From positions 405,042-469,041 of the forward strand of contig CAWAEN010000015.1 in the NCBI GenBank assembly GCA_963781035.1: 64,000 nucleotides of DNA, read 5' to 3'. Both the position numbers and the translations under genes were made by a program. The DNA comes from SZUA-35 sp963781035 (GTDB taxonomy: Bacteria; Actinomycetota; Acidimicrobiia; Acidimicrobiales; SZUA-35). The notes below the pieces were generated by a model. The model saw only the letters and a program-made list of their open reading frames with translations. It searched no databases and was not told the origin of the DNA. Positions 18,542-27,252 of this stretch are shown here, piece after piece; within the stretch, counting starts at the first letter, position 1; each line of letters begins with the position of its first letter.

Positions 18542-19180
18542 TCAGACCCTGGCCCACACCAGGGGCGTGCCGCTCTTCGCCAGGTCACGCCGTAACCAGA
18601 GGAACATCGAGCCGACCGTCACAATGCCGGTGGCCGGTCCGAGCACGGACTTGATCAGGACGAACGTCGTGATCGACTGGGTCAGCAGCAGCCACACGGT
18701 GATCGATGCGTTGACCAGGCTCGTGAACGACCACAGGACCGACAGACGCACGAAGAACTGTTGCATCAGCGGATGCGACTTCGTGGTGTCCTCGAACGGG
18801 AAGACATCACATGCCAGCTTCTGCGCCAGCGGATTCCCGAGCGGGACGGACACGAGGAACGTGATTCCGACGAAGACCGTGGTGATCGTCGGCTGGAGGA
18901 AATAGACGAGCATCGAGCCGGTCAAGAGCGCAGCGACCGTCTTGGCGATGAGCGCAGCAGAGCTCAGAATGATCAGCCCGGGGACGCTTCGACCAGTGGC
19001 GATCCGAAAAGCCATCGTTCCCAACGACCAGGTGAGCGCCACCATCAACGCCCAGACACTGCCGAGCGACTCCAAGAACCCGACGAACAACAAGAGAGGA
19101 ACGATCTTCCCCTCGATCACCTTCGGGACCGCGTGGCGGACCACAGCGCGGACGTTCGGAATCACAACGGGATGATGCAC
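18542..19180 (-). CDS. VC0807-like integral membrane protein
   Basis: A 212-aa protein with about six hydrophobic segments (IVPLLLFVGFLESLGSVWALMVAL, VPGLIILSSAALIAKTVAALL, SMLVYFLQPTITTVFVGITFLV, WSFTSLVNASITVWLLL, FVLIKSVLGPATGIVTVGSMFLWL). Pattern and length fit the VC0807/intracellular-septation-like family of unknown function. GTG 19180 is the likely start. It stands alone between the convergent baeRF gene and GDPD. No substrate can be named. Confidence 0.65.
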   Translation of the reverse strand: MHHPVVIPNVRAVVRHAVPKVIEGKIVPLLLFVGFLESLGSVWALMVALTWSLGTMAFRIATGRSVPGLIILSSAALIAKTVAALLTGSMLVYFLQPTITTVFVGITFLVSVPLGNPLAQKLACDVFPFEDTTKSHPLMQQFFVRLSVLWSFTSLVNASITVWLLLTQSITTFVLIKSVLGPATGIVTVGSMFLWLRRDLAKSGTPLVWARV

Positions 19181-19262
19181 GGATGGTTCCTCGAACGCCG
19201 GAGAGGCGCCGTGTGTTCGAGCGAAGATCGGTGCAACGAGCTGCCGTGGGACAGATCCGAAC

Positions 19263-19985
19263 TCACGCGTTGGTCGACAGCTCTATCGACCTTCCGCACC
19301 GATGATGGCGCGGAGCTCGTCGATCAAGTGTCCGCTCGTCGAGGATGAGACCTGCGATCCCGCGATCGATGAGTTCGAGCGCCCGGGAACGGTCCTCCAC
19401 TGCCCAGACGACGACGGGTGTGTCCGGGGCCATGTCTCGCAGCTCGAGTTCGTCGACCAGCCGATCGTGGATGACGATCCCACGACCCCATCGGCTCGGC
19501 AGTCGATGGGTTGCCAGCCATCGCTGCCACACAGCGCCGACTGATCGGAATGTCGCCGTGTCGACACGGTCATGGAACGGAGCGAGCAGCCACCACGACC
19601 TCGCCGACACCCACACGTCGACCCTTCCCTCGATCGCGGCCAGGACTCGCCGCGCCAGCCGAGGATCGGGCCCCTTCAGGTCGAGCCACAATCCACGGTC
19701 CCCTGGTATCGCCGCCAAGACGTCGCCGAGACTCGGGCGTGACGCCGAACGGGGCAGCAACCTGCGTTGCTCGAAGAGGTAGGGCGTCGGCCAAATCGCC
19801 TTCGCATGCCTCACCTCGAGCCGACCTCGGAAGAGGTGCACGTCGAGCTCGAGCAGGTCGGCACCTCGTGCCCAGGCTGAATCGGTCTCGGGCTCGTTGC
19901 CTGCTCGGTGTGCGACCAGAACGATCGGCGTCGGTGACCGAACCGGTCCTGGTCGATCGAGCGGTGGCAACGCCGAACCCTTCAC
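19263..19985 (-). CDS. Glycerophosphodiester phosphodiesterase-like protein
   Basis: A 240-aa TIM-barrel GDPD. IVLVAHRAGNEPETDSAWARGADLLELDVHLFRGRLEVRH holds the catalytic HR and the E-x-D metal site (ELDVH), but the usual second His of the H-D motif region is degenerate (RH in place of HD). LWLDLKG and the end WAVEDRSRALELIDRGIAGLILDE complete the barrel. The tail after residue 218 looks out of frame; a one-base shift near 19335 would give HLIDELRAIIGAEGR and a stop at 19283. GTG 19985 overlaps the flavodoxin stop (GTGA), so the two genes are coupled. It would cleave glycerophosphodiesters. Confidence 0.72.
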   Translation of the reverse strand: MKGSALPPLDRPGPVRSPTPIVLVAHRAGNEPETDSAWARGADLLELDVHLFRGRLEVRHAKAIWPTPYLFEQRRLLPRSASRPSLGDVLAAIPGDRGLWLDLKGPDPRLARRVLAAIEGRVDVWVSARSWWLLAPFHDRVDTATFRSVGAVWQRWLATHRLPSRWGRGIVIHDRLVDELELRDMAPDTPVVVWAVEDRSRALELIDRGIAGLILDERTLDRRAPRHHRCGRSIELSTNA

Positions 19986-20518
19986 TGGATGTTCAACGCC
20001 TTGCACTGGCCGGCCAGCGATTCGCCCCACTTCCGTGCCCGCTCGAGCTCGTCATCCAACACCGGGCCGTTGCCCTCGAGCACGAAGCTCTCGTGTTCGA
20101 GGAGCTCCTTGTAGCCGTGGTGACGAAGACGGCGGGCAATGCCGTGGGCGGCCGACCCCGTGATGATCTCCGGGCGATCGATCCGGGTGTCGAACGCCGC
20201 TCCGAAACGGCCAGACCCGTCGGGGAGCTTCTTGAACCAGTCGCGCAGGCCCGGTCCGCCGGCATCTTCGTCGAGGTCGAGCGCCGTGTCCTCGACCGCG
20301 TCCTCCTGGGCTGACCGCCGAGTCGACTTGGACGACAGGCCGTGCGCGTGGGTCGGACCGCCGACGACCAGCAACTCTGCCTCTGCGAGGTCGAGGAACG
20401 ACGCAGCGGTGGTGGAACCCACCGTGACCGCTCCCACGTCACCGAGCCCAGCGGCGATCGCCTCGGCGACCGCGTGGGTGTTTCCGAACATCGATTCGTA
20501 CACGATGACGATCTTCAT
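19982..20518 (-). CDS. Flavodoxin-domain protein
   Basis: A 178-aa flavodoxin. MKIVIVYESMFGNTHAVAEAI is the FMN phosphate loop, and LLVVGGPTHAHGLSS and FGAAFDTRI are the isoalloxazine-side loops. The start at 20518 has GGGAGAA upstream. It is related to the flavodoxin domain proteins linked to stress operons in actinobacteria. It heads a two-gene operon with GDPD and is divergent from the beta-CASP gene across DosR-like boxes. It should carry electrons at low potential; its partner is unknown. Confidence 0.83.
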   Translation of the reverse strand: MKIVIVYESMFGNTHAVAEAIAAGLGDVGAVTVGSTTAASFLDLAEAELLVVGGPTHAHGLSSKSTRRSAQEDAVEDTALDLDEDAGGPGLRDWFKKLPDGSGRFGAAFDTRIDRPEIITGSAAHGIARRLRHHGYKELLEHESFVLEGNGPVLDDELERARKWGESLAGQCKALNIQ

Positions 20519-20547
20519 GGCAGTTCTCCCTTCAGGACTGTCGCACT

Positions 20548-20666
20548 CAGGGACCGTGTCCCGGCAGTCAGTTCGACACGACTTGTCGGACTCGCCTCGA
20601 TCGTCGGTCCGGCGGCGGAAGCCGAACAGGGGCGAAGGACCTACCGGCCGGGGCGAGTGTCCTTCG
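20548..20666. promoter_or_regulatory. Cluster of candidate DosR-type boxes in divergent promoter
   Basis: Three sites: a 5+3+5 inverted repeat GGGAC-CGT-GTCCC at about 20550-20562; ACAGGGGC GAAG GACCTACC at 20626-20645; and GCCGGGGC GAGT GTCCTTCG at 20647-20666. The last two are tandem, 21 bp apart. They serve the flavodoxin-GDPD operon and the beta-CASP gene. Confidence 0.5.
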
Positions 20667-20752
20667 ACCCTGTCGCCGCTGTCTCGGAGGTCCGAGCATG
20701 AGGTGGTCGGCCCTCGATCGGTCCGACCATGCACGCGACCAGGAGGAAGAAC

Positions 20753-22139
20753 ATGCGAATGCGGTTTCTCGGAGCGGCGGAAACGGTCACCGGTTCACGT
20801 TTCCTCGTCGAATCGAACGACCAGGCAGTTCTGGTCGATTGCGGCCTGTTCCAAGGCATCAAACGACTTCGCACCCAGAACTGGGACGCCTTCCCCTATC
20901 CGCCCGCCGACATCGGCGCGGTCCTCATCACCCATGCCCACATCGACCATTCTGGCTATCTCCCGGCGCTGGTGCGAGACGGATTCCGGGGGCCCATCCA
21001 CTGCAGTCAGGCCACAGCCGACCTCCTGCATCTGATGCTGCTCGATTCGGCGCACCTTCAGGAGGAGGACGCACGTTTCGCCAACCGGCACCGCACCAGT
21101 CGACACGATCCGGCGAAGCCGCTCTACACCACCGAGGACGCAGAGCGCGCGCTCGATCTGCTGCGTCCCGTCGCGTTCGACGAGCGGTTGGAGTGTCTCC
21201 CCGGCATCGATTGCTCCTTCCGGCCGAACGGCCACATCCTCGGGTCGTCCACGGTTCGCGTGGCCGGGGACGGCACCTCCGTGCTGTTCACCGGCGACGT
21301 CGGCCGTCCCGCGGAGCGGGTCATGCGTCCGCCGGCACCGCCACCGGCCGCCGACTTCGTCGTGACCGAATCGACCTATGGGAACCGGCTGCACAGCGAT
21401 GCCGATCCGGCCGCCCAGCTGGCCGATGTGGTGAGCCGGACCCTCGCCCGGGGCGGGTCGGTGGTGATCCCGAGCTTCGCCGTCGGCCGGGCGCAGACCG
21501 TTCTCACGCTTCTCGCCGATCTGATGGCGACCGGCGCGATTCCCGAGGTTCCCGTCTACCTGAACAGCCCGATGTCGGTGAGCGCGACCGAGATCTTCAT
21601 GAGGCACCACGAACTCCACCGGCTCAGCGAACCCGAATGCGAGCGGCTCCGGACCGGGGTCGAGTTCGTGCGGACGGTCGAGGAGTCGAAGCGCCTGACG
21701 TCGAGTCGTGGCCCGCACATCTCGGTGACGGCCAGCGGAATGGCCACCGGCGGTCGAGTTCTCCACCACCTGCGCCATCTGGCCCCCAATCACCGCAACA
21801 GCATCGTGTTCGTCGGTTTCCAGGCGGCGGGAACACGAGGCGATGCACTCGTTTCGGGGGCGAGAGAGGTGAAGATCTTCGGCGACTACGTACCTGTGCG
21901 GGCCGAGGTGGCTTCGATCGGAGGGCTCTCCGCTCACGCCGACCGCGACGAACTCATCGCATGGTTGGGCAGCGGAGATCTCCAGCCCCGGCACGCATTC
22001 GTGGTCCATGGAGAGCCGGCTGCCGCCGATGCGTTCCGCCGAACCATCATCGACCGTCTCGGATGGGAGTGCCTCGGTCCCGACACAAGGTCAGATCGTC
22101 GACCTCGACGTGACCGGGAGATCTGCGCCGAGGATCTGA
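20753..22139 (+). CDS. Metallo-beta-lactamase/beta-CASP RNA hydrolase (end frameshifted)
   Basis: A 461-aa beta-CASP protein, CPSF73/Ysh1-like. MRFLGAAETVTGSRFLVE begins the lactamase fold, THAHIDHSGYLPAL is the HxHxDH zinc motif, and FTGDVGRP, ESTYGN, IPSFAVGRAQ, SGMATGGRVLHHL and IGGLSAHADRDEL are the later lactamase and beta-CASP motifs. The raw frame runs on to 22345 with a nonsense tail. One extra base near 22073 hides the natural end VPTQGQIVDLDVTGRS...I at 22139. ATG 20753 is used (RBS GGAGGAAG). It probably acts as an RNA endonuclease or 5' exonuclease. Confidence 0.84.
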
Positions 22140-22607
22140 CGGGCGCGGTCGACGTACGGAGCCGACACCCACACCTCGTAGTTCTCTGCGTCCATCTGGC
22201 CGACGGTTGCGAAGTCGCGAGTCCCCCTGCGGGCCCAGTGCTGGAAGGCCTGGAAGAGAGCGACCGTGACGGCCCCGACGAACACGTACGAGATGACCAT
22301 TCCGACAAGCGAGGTCGACGAGTCGGCGAAAGAAGCGAAGAGTAAACCGATGACGAGACCGAACCAGGCGCCGGTGAACAGACCGTCCCGGGCGGCAGAC
22401 ATCACGGTGCGACGTCCGGTCACGTGCTCGACGTGACGCAGACCGGACCAGACGATGGTCACGTTCGACATCGCGAATCCACCGTCGGACAGACGGTCGA
22501 CGGTCTGCTGGGCATCGATGTAGCGGGTGTGATCGGCGAGCTTGACCGGAATCGTGGAGGGCTCACGCAGATCGACGCCTTCAGGGTTCGGTGTGAGAGC
22601 GATTCAT
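22091..22607 (-). CDS. YflT/GS13-like general stress membrane protein (one frameshift)
   Basis: The intact part from ATG 22471 has MSNVTIVWSGLRHVEHVTGRRTV, two membrane helices (GAWFGLVIGLLFASFA, LVGMVISYVFVGAVTVALFQAF) and the end YEVWVSAPYVDRARQIL. Upstream in the same frame are PEGVDLREPSTIPVKLADHT and YIDAQQTVDRLSDGGFA, the normal family N-terminus, but no start codon. A one-base shift near 22583 joins it to ATG 22607 (MNRSHT). The family (heat/general-stress YflT type) has an N-terminal flavin-like fold plus glycine-rich helices; its function is unknown. The end overlaps the convergent beta-CASP gene by 49 bp. Confidence 0.68.
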
Positions 22608-22709
22608 GTCCGTCGGTGTACCCGGTGACAGCAACGACGAAACGCAGCCGGCGAAACGCTGCGGTGCCGCGACCGCCGCACCAGACGAACATGACACCCG
22701 ACAACAAGT

Positions 22710-24575
22710 TCAGATGCCGATGTGGGTTCCGATGTCGACGCATCGATCGGGCGGGAGACCGAAATGAGCTGAGGGGTCACTCGCGTTCCGAACGAGGAGG
22801 GCGAAGAGCTGATCGCGCCATCGCTGCATCCCTGATTGCTCGATGGCTTCGATGCGTTCCCGACCGAGGAAGAACACGGTGTCGTTCGGGTCGAATCGCA
22901 CTCCGTCGAGCATCAAACCTCCGAGATCGGTCCACAGATCGGGAACGTCGTTGAATCCGTAGTGCATCTCGAGCTCGTGGAACCCGCTCCCAAAGGATCG
23001 GAGCCGGTCACGCCGTGCAGGAATGACATGAGGAACGTCGTCCACGATCACGGACAGGAACACGACCACGTCGTGCAGCGCATCGTTGTACCTCAGGTTC
23101 GTCAGCAGCGTTGGAGGGACGAGCCCCGCCGTGCGATGCATGTACACGCCGGTCCCCGGGTGGCGATTGGGCGGATGCTGCAACAGACCGTCGACGAAGG
23201 TCTGAATCGAGAGGCCGGTGCGTTCGAGACGCTCGCGGACGAGGCTCCGTCCGGTCCGCCACGTGGTGAACAAGGTGAAGCCTGCGAGGCCGACGACCAG
23301 CGGCACCCAACCGCCGGCAGGAATCTTGAAGATGTTGGCCGCGGCGAAGGCGACATCGACGGCCAGGAGCGGGACGACAACGACAGCCGTCCGCGCCTTC
23401 GACCAGCCCCATCGATCGTGTGCGACCGACGCGATCAGGATGGTCGTGATCACCATCGTCAGCGTGACCGCCACTCCGTAGGCGGCCGCCAGGCGAGCCG
23501 ATGACCCGAAGGAGAAGACGAGCACGAGGCAGGCCGCCAGCAGGAACCAATTGATGGCTGGCACGTACACCTGACCGCGATGGTGAGCCGAGGTCTGCAC
23601 GACTCGGAGCTTCGGTGCGAAGTCGAGATTGATGGCCTGCACCGTCAGCGAGAACGCTCCGGAGATGAGGGCCTGGGAGGCAATGACGGTTGCCACGGTT
23701 GCCAGGATCGTGAGCGGCCACTGAGCCCAACCGGGGGCAAGGAGGAAGAAGGGGTTGGAGATCGCTGTCGGATCCTGGAGCAACCGGGCCCCCTGCCCGA
23801 AGTAGTTCAGGACGAGTGCCGGGAGCACGATCGCGAACCAGGCCGATTGGATGGGCCGACGACCGAAGTGCCCCATGTCGGCATAGAGAGCCTCACCGCC
23901 GGTGACGACCAGGAAGACCGACCCCAGGCTGAGGAACCCGTCGAATCCGTTGGCGGCGAAGAACCGCACCGCGTACACCGGGTTGATGGCCCGGAGTACC
24001 GAGAGTTCGTTGACGATCTCGGCACCCCCGAGGAGAGCGATCGTGGCGAACCAGACGACCATGACCGGTCCGAACAGCCGCCCGATGACCTCCGTGCCCC
24101 GGTGCTGGATCGAGAAGAGCCCGATGAGGATGACGACCACGATCGGCACAACGAAGCGATCGAGCCGGGGTTCGACCACGTCGAGGCCCTCGACGGCCGA
24201 GAGCACCGAGATCGCCGGAGTGATCATTCCGTCGCCGTACAAGAGAGCAGTACCGAACAAGCCGAGCAGGAGAAGGGGGCGACCAAGCGAGGTCGAGCCC
24301 TTCACCAGAGATGCCAGGGCGAGAATGCCGCCCTCGCCGTGGTTGTCGGCCCGCATCACGACCAGCAGGTACTTCACGGTGACGACGAGGATGAGCGACC
24401 ACAGCATCAGCGAGAGCACGCCGATGACGTTGGTCTCGTCCACGCTGAGAGCGTGCTCGCCGGCGAGAGACTCACGGAGCGCGTAGAGGGGGCTCGTCCC
24501 GATGTCACCGAAGACGACCCCGAGAGCGCCGAGCGACAGCGCTGCCGCCGAACGACGAGTCGCCAGAGGTTGCAC
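22710..24575 (-). CDS. kup: Kup potassium uptake transporter
   Basis: A 621-aa KUP/HAK K+ transporter. SLGALGVVFGDIGTSPLYALRE is the family signature in helix 1. About 12 membrane helices follow to residue 440 with GDGMITPAISVLSAVEGL and GGEALYADMGHFG. A cytoplasmic C-terminal domain ends HFGLPPDRCVDIGTHIGI. It imports K+ with H+. GTG 24575 overlaps the stop region of the DUF1003 gene, so the two form one operon. No frameshift is seen over nearly 1.9 kb. Confidence 0.93.
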   Translation of the reverse strand: MQPLATRRSAAALSLGALGVVFGDIGTSPLYALRESLAGEHALSVDETNVIGVLSLMLWSLILVVTVKYLLVVMRADNHGEGGILALASLVKGSTSLGRPLLLLGLFGTALLYGDGMITPAISVLSAVEGLDVVEPRLDRFVVPIVVVILIGLFSIQHRGTEVIGRLFGPVMVVWFATIALLGGAEIVNELSVLRAINPVYAVRFFAANGFDGFLSLGSVFLVVTGGEALYADMGHFGRRPIQSAWFAIVLPALVLNYFGQGARLLQDPTAISNPFFLLAPGWAQWPLTILATVATVIASQALISGAFSLTVQAINLDFAPKLRVVQTSAHHRGQVYVPAINWFLLAACLVLVFSFGSSARLAAAYGVAVTLTMVITTILIASVAHDRWGWSKARTAVVVVPLLAVDVAFAAANIFKIPAGGWVPLVVGLAGFTLFTTWRTGRSLVRERLERTGLSIQTFVDGLLQHPPNRHPGTGVYMHRTAGLVPPTLLTNLRYNDALHDVVVFLSVIVDDVPHVIPARRDRLRSFGSGFHELEMHYGFNDVPDLWTDLGGLMLDGVRFDPNDTVFFLGRERIEAIEQSGMQRWRDQLFALLVRNASDPSAHFGLPPDRCVDIGTHIGI

Positions 24576-24578
24576 CGG

Positions 24579-24968
24579 CTATACCTCGGTCGGAGACGGC
24601 CCGGATGCGCGGGTCGTGGCGTGGATCTCTGCCGTCATCGCTTCGATTGCCTTGATGATCTCGAGGGCATCGAGGTTCGTCTGGTAGTCGTGGGTTGCCA
24701 GTTCGGCCGCCACCTGGTCCGAGCGCCTGGCCGCAATCAGGAGGATCGCCCCCTGGAGGGCGGCGATGCACGAGAGGACCAGGTTGAGCAGGATGAAGGG
24801 GTAGGGGTCGAAACCGACATTTCGGTTGCCGGCCATCCAACCGGCGAGGAAGACGAGTGCGGTGAGCACGAAGGCCCACGACCCCATGCCGTTGCGCATC
24901 CGGTCTGCTGCCCTCTCACCGAGCGTCAGCTCGTCGGTCGATCGCACCCCTGGGTGGTGCTGCCACAC
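24579..24968 (-). CDS. DUF1003 membrane protein
   Basis: A 129-aa protein with two membrane helices (GSWAFVLTALVFLAGWMAG and DPYPFILLNLVLSCIAALQGAILLIA) and the DUF1003 signature FDPYPFILLNL. The C-terminus is a charged coiled-coil-like stretch (DQVAAELATHDYQTNLDALEIIKAIEAM). GTG 24968 is the likely start. It is directly upstream of and overlapping kup. The family often neighbours Mg2+ or K+ transport genes; the function is unproven. Confidence 0.78.
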   Translation of the reverse strand: MWQHHPGVRSTDELTLGERAADRMRNGMGSWAFVLTALVFLAGWMAGNRNVGFDPYPFILLNLVLSCIAALQGAILLIAARRSDQVAAELATHDYQTNLDALEIIKAIEAMTAEIHATTRASGPSPTEV

Positions 24969-25097
24969 GTTGCGAGCGAGTCGGAGCCGCAGGTCACCAA
25001 GCGTCTGTCAGCGGTGTGTCGTGGATTGCTCATGGCGTTGCCTGCCTTGGTGAGTGTCGTGATGGGAGGATCGGTTCGGGCCGCTGACGAGCGAACG

Positions 25098-25922
25098 TCA
25101 TCGACGACGACGAAGCCGCGCTCGGAGCCGCGTACGGCGGCTGGGCCCTGGTGGCGACTCGGGCGCAGCCGGTGCCGGCGTGACTCCCGTCGGGTCGCCG
25201 GCGATTTCCTGCCGGAGCTCCTCCACGAGTGCAACGATGCGACCCATCACGTCATCGGCGATGTCACGCACCTGTTCGGGCGATGCTTCCTCTCCGCCCG
25301 TCATGGCTCGTACGTCGATCGATTCCCCAACCGAGACCATGACCTTCGGCCGCAGCACCAGACTCACCACGAGGGATCGGGCCAGGTGATGGTGGTCGAG
25401 CACGCGATGTGACCCGACCATGCCGATCGGGACGATGGCGACACCAGTACGAAGGGCGAGTCGAACCGCTCCTGTCTTGGCTCGTTCCGGCCAGTGGTGC
25501 GGGTCGCGGGTCGTTCGTCCTTCTGGGAAGATGCCGACAGCCTCGCCCGCAGCCAAGGCCTCGGCCGCGAGGTCGAGCGCTCCGGACGCTGATGCGCTGC
25601 CGCGCTCGACTCTGATGAAGCCGAGGCTCCTCATCATTCGGCCGAGAACGGGCACCCGGAAGACCCCGCCGGTGGCCAGCAGCCGAATCGACCGACCCAT
25701 ACGACGGCAGGCCAGAGCGAGGAGCACCCCATCGGCGTAACTGGCGTGATTCGACACGATGATGATCGGACCCTGCGGCAGGGCTCGTGCGGCGCGGCGC
25801 CGACCCTGTTGCTTGGCGAACCGGAGACGACTGAACCCAGCGGCGATGGTCCCGAAGAGCACCGCCGCAATGGCGTACAGAACGGCTCCGGAGCGACCCG
25901 GACGATTCCAGCTGCTGGTCAT
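25098..25922 (-). CDS. 1-acyl-glycerol-3-phosphate acyltransferase (PlsC family)
   Basis: A 274-aa acyltransferase. One N-terminal helix (VLYAIAAVLFGTIAAGF) is followed by the motifs SNHASYADGVLLALA (HxxxxD, about residue 60), FIRVERG, FPEGRTTRD and IVPIGMVG. These are PlsC motifs I-IV, so it should acylate lysophosphatidate at the membrane. The C-terminus is basic and proline-rich. The 129 bp before the DUF1003 gene downstream hold no other gene. Confidence 0.82.
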   Translation of the reverse strand: MTSSWNRPGRSGAVLYAIAAVLFGTIAAGFSRLRFAKQQGRRRAARALPQGPIIIVSNHASYADGVLLALACRRMGRSIRLLATGGVFRVPVLGRMMRSLGFIRVERGSASASGALDLAAEALAAGEAVGIFPEGRTTRDPHHWPERAKTGAVRLALRTGVAIVPIGMVGSHRVLDHHHLARSLVVSLVLRPKVMVSVGESIDVRAMTGGEEASPEQVRDIADDVMGRIVALVEELRQEIAGDPTGVTPAPAAPESPPGPSRRTRLRARLRRRR

Positions 25923-26032
25923 TCGGCGGTGCGCCGTCCGGCGATCTCCCGGACGGGGGGAGCATCAATCATGCGGGGATCCTATGGCGTCATCGGCCTG
26001 CATCGCCTGGCGATACCGCCTTGTTGCATGAG

Positions 26033-26061
26033 TGCCATATTCGTGGCATGATCGTGGCATG
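26033..26061. promoter_or_regulatory. Putative toxin-antitoxin operator
   Basis: TGCCA-(6 nt)-TGGCA inverted repeat at 26033-26048 and a direct repeat TCGTGGCATG at 26041-26050 and 26052-26061. The repeats run up to the antitoxin ATG at 26059, the expected place for autoregulation by the toxin-antitoxin complex. Confidence 0.45.
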
Positions 26062-26298
26062 GCTCGCACTCGGATCAGCACCACCGTCGACGCCGACCTA
26101 CTCGCAAATGCCCGTCGAACCCACACCGGTACGACCGACGCCGAGCTCATCGACGATGCGCTGGCAGCACTTCTCACGCGGTACCGGTCGGCCGAGATCG
26201 ACGAAGCGTACGCGGCTGCCTACGACGCCCACCCGCTCGACGAGACCGACGAGTGGGGCGATCTCGCTTCGTTCCGCGCCGCTGCCGCCGCGACGTGA
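26059..26298 (+). CDS. Ribbon-helix-helix-type antitoxin
   Basis: A 79-aa protein. RTRISTTVDADLLANARRTHTGTTDAELIDDALAALL is the N-terminal DNA-binding part of a VapB/MazE-like antitoxin, and the acidic C-terminus (DAHPLDETDEWGDLASFRAAAA) would wrap the toxin. ATG 26059 is chosen because the upstream ATG 26032 lies in the operator repeats. The stop overlaps the toxin GTG (GTGA), typical of a coupled pair. Confidence 0.85.
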   Translation: MARTRISTTVDADLLANARRTHTGTTDAELIDDALAALLTRYRSAEIDEAYAAAYDAHPLDETDEWGDLASFRAAAAAT

Positions 26299-26621
26299 GT
26301 GACCTCCCCAGGCGCGGCGAGGTGTGGTGGTGCGAACCAGCCGAGATCGGCCGCCGACCAGTCGTGGTGCTCTCGCGTGACGCAGCAATCCCTCGCTTGC
26401 GACGCGCTCTCGTGGCGCCATGCACGACAACGATCCGCGGCTTGCCGAGCGAAGTCATGCTCGAACCCCCCATCGACCCGATCAGCCGCCAAAGCGCCGT
26501 CAACCTCGACTCGGTCGAGTCGGTGTCGATCGCCGTGCTCGTCGAGCGTCTCGGCACATTGAGCGGCGAACGGATGCGTCAGATCTGTGACGCTCTCGCT
26601 GTCGCCACCGATTGCACCTGA
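26295..26621 (+). CDS. mazF: MazF-family endoribonuclease toxin
   Basis: A 108-aa PemK/MazF toxin. PRRGEVWWCEPAEIGRRPVVVLSRD is the family start (RGEVW...R-P-V), with the later motif APCTTTIRGLPSEVML (T-T active-site region) and NLDSVESV before LGTLSGERMRQIC. It cleaves mRNA at short sequences when free of antitoxin. GTG 26295 overlaps the antitoxin stop. Length is normal, so the toxin is probably active. Confidence 0.87.
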   Translation: MSDLPRRGEVWWCEPAEIGRRPVVVLSRDAAIPRLRRALVAPCTTTIRGLPSEVMLEPPIDPISRQSAVNLDSVESVSIAVLVERLGTLSGERMRQICDALAVATDCT

Positions 26622-26781
26622 CCTCGCCGACGGGCCAACCCGACAAGCGAGGCAACAAAGGCTTCTCACGCTCCTGCCTCGTTGGCTTCGTTGATCAGCT
26701 CCCCCATCCGTCAGGTGCGGCGGGCTCGCTCCATGACCGGACTGGAGCGTTCGACGCCGAGCGCGTGACACCTGACGCTGA

Positions 26782-27132
26782 TCAAACGGTGAGTTGGCGG
26801 TAGCCGTTCAGTCCTCCGTTGATGAACTTGGCGTTGCAGTAGCCCATGTTCTTGAGTGAAGCTGCGGAGAGGGCGCCGCGATTCACCGCGTTGCAGTAGC
26901 AGAGAATCGGCGTGTCGAGATCGGGGATCCTGTCTTCGACGAGCATCTCGAGTTTGCCGCGGCTGATGTTGAGTGACCCGGCGATGTGGTCGGCGTCGTG
27001 CTCTTCCTTGTCCCGGATGTCGAGGGCGATGGCACCGTCGGCGATCAGCGAATCGACGTCTTCGGGTCGGACGCCGTCTACTTGCGATAGGGCGTCATCT
27101 GCGAGTTGTTGGAACTTTTCGGTGTAGGCCAT
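26782..27132 (-). CDS. Rhodanese-domain protein
   Basis: A 116-aa single rhodanese domain: VDSLIADGAIALDIRDKEEHDADHIAGSLNI and the catalytic loop CYCNAVNRGALSA, with Cys near residue 79 that would carry a persulfide. A second Cys (GYCNAKF) is nearby. ATG 27132 has an AGGAGAG Shine-Dalgarno. A perfect 16-bp palindrome lies 105 bp upstream, so the gene is probably under a dimeric repressor. It would transfer sulfane sulfur in the cytoplasm. Confidence 0.85.
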   Translation of the reverse strand: MAYTEKFQQLADDALSQVDGVRPEDVDSLIADGAIALDIRDKEEHDADHIAGSLNISRGKLEMLVEDRIPDLDTPILCYCNAVNRGALSAASLKNMGYCNAKFINGGLNGYRQLTV

Positions 27133-27236
27133 GCGACTCTCCTCTTTCGATGGAATTCTTCGGCCCCGCTTCGTCTGAGCAGGGAAAGCGGCGCCGACCG
27201 GATCGGTTGGGACTTCCGGAGACTCAACTTGACGCT

Positions 27237-27252
27237 AAATGTACGTACATTT
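27237..27252. promoter_or_regulatory. Perfect 16-bp palindromic operator
   Basis: AAATGTACGTACATTT, a perfect palindrome in AT-rich sequence within a GC-rich region, in the promoter of the rhodanese gene. The form suits a TetR-, ArsR- or similar dimeric regulator. No such regulator gene is next to it. Confidence 0.7.

Noticed and set aside
23580..25412. 610-codon plus-strand frame opposite kup, DUF1003 and plsC
   Set aside because: It lies antisense to three well-supported genes and has low-complexity Asp/Glu/Arg/His composition typical of a GC-rich shadow frame.
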